Source: Pseudomonadota bacterium
GTDB lineage: Bacteria > SAR324 > XYD2-FULL-50-16 > JAHJRI01
Direction of reading: 5' to 3'
NCBI GenBank assembly: GCA_022360105.1
Contig: JAKSDL010000521.1
Location: forward strand, 1 to 41,523
DNA: 41,523 nt
Shown: positions 41,432-41,523 of the stretch, piece by piece
Layout: every line of letters begins with the position of its first letter
How positions within the stretch are numbered: the first letter of the stretch is position 1
Translations under genes and position numbers: made by a program
Notes under the pieces: generated by a model
Database searches by the model: none
What the model was told of the DNA's origin: nothing
What the model saw: the letters and a program-made list of their open reading frames with translations, nothing else

Positions 41432-41523
41432 ATGGATACCAGTCCTCTGTTCAGCCTTTTTAAGATCAACCGGGATTTTGATCAACGGGGTGTTTTTTTA
41501 AATCTTTGCGGACCGCTTTCCCA
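41432..41523 (+). CDS. SiaB-like protein, 5' part only
   Basis: A frame opens at the ATG at 41432, one base after the SiaC-like stop, and runs to the window end with no stop (30 residues seen). The visible start, SLFKINRDFDQRGVFLNLCG, has the shape of the N-terminus of SiaB/DUF6272-type proteins, which phosphorylate SiaC. The spacing also supports an operon. The call rests mostly on context. Confidence 0.55.
   Translation, partial: MDTSPLFSLFKINRDFDQRGVFLNLCGPLS

Noticed and set aside
1..41523. CRISPR arrays, insertion sequences, prophage genes, integrases or tRNA attachment sites.
   Set aside because: I looked on both strands and saw no regularly spaced repeats, transposase, integrase or tRNA gene.

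Overview
The window is a stretch of Gram-negative bacterial chromosome with moderately low GC and ordinary gene density. It has genes on both strands in short operons and no insertion sequence, prophage or CRISPR array that I can see. LpxD (lipid A synthesis), flagellar export genes, pseudopilins, a lytic transglycosylase with LysM domains, and 6S RNA directly downstream of zapA all point to a proteobacterium or close relative. The mixture of gamma-type PepN and PyrC, orphan PTS EIIA proteins, a SiaC-like regulator and a selenoprotein SelD suggests a deltaproteobacterial or SAR324-like lineage. That placement is an inference and is not proven here.

Layout. 1-2000: an unrecognised gene, then fliP and fliQ. 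2000-5300 (minus): three overlapping pseudopilin genes, then an MltD-type lytic transglycosylase. 5300-7600: a noncoding stretch with an orphan minus-strand terminator, a family 2 glycosyltransferase and a DUF368 (undecaprenyl-phosphate recycling) protein. 7700-15100: gatB, pepN, a small secreted protein, pyrC, a YjbQ-like gene and an exported TPR protein. 15085-17660 (minus): a tight operon of two PTS EIIA proteins, an RDD membrane protein and an HD phosphohydrolase. 17760-20580 (minus): a sugar nucleotidyltransferase and a large exported pentapeptide-repeat protein built from five cysteine-framed modules. 20900-24200: a Sua5/YrdC protein, a methyltransferase, a HAD hydrolase, zapA, 6S RNA and a small unknown protein. 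24387-27130: gpmI and lpxD.

27180-32965 is a carbohydrate island. A mannose-6-phosphate-isomerase-type cupin and a GT4 glycosyltransferase run leftward. A GH13_18-type sugar phosphorylase, a second GT4-like glycosyltransferase and a HAD hydrolase run rightward as an overlapping operon from the shared 138-bp region. The arrangement suggests making and recycling a small glucoside, perhaps a glucosylglycerate-type compatible solute, though the substrate cannot be read from sequence.

32966-35470 is the gene-poor part. It holds an isolated unknown gene with two tandem HTH-like repeats, several inverted and direct repeats, a small secreted protein, and the C-terminal stub of a methyl-accepting chemotaxis protein. 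35471-41523 holds ttcA, a flippase-like membrane protein, a cupin, a Nudix hydrolase and selD. selD is longer than a plain reading shows: an in-frame UGA at the catalytic position, followed by a SECIS-like hairpin, marks it as a selenoprotein. After it come an AlkD-like fragment, a CinA-like gene overlapping an NMN-adenylyltransferase-like gene, and a SiaC/SiaB-like signalling pair cut by the window end.

The strongest observations are the selenocysteine SelD, the five-module cysteine/pentapeptide protein, the phosphorylase/glycosyltransferase island, the CinA-like/nucleotidyltransferase pair with an altered active-site motif, and the isolated tandem-repeat gene.
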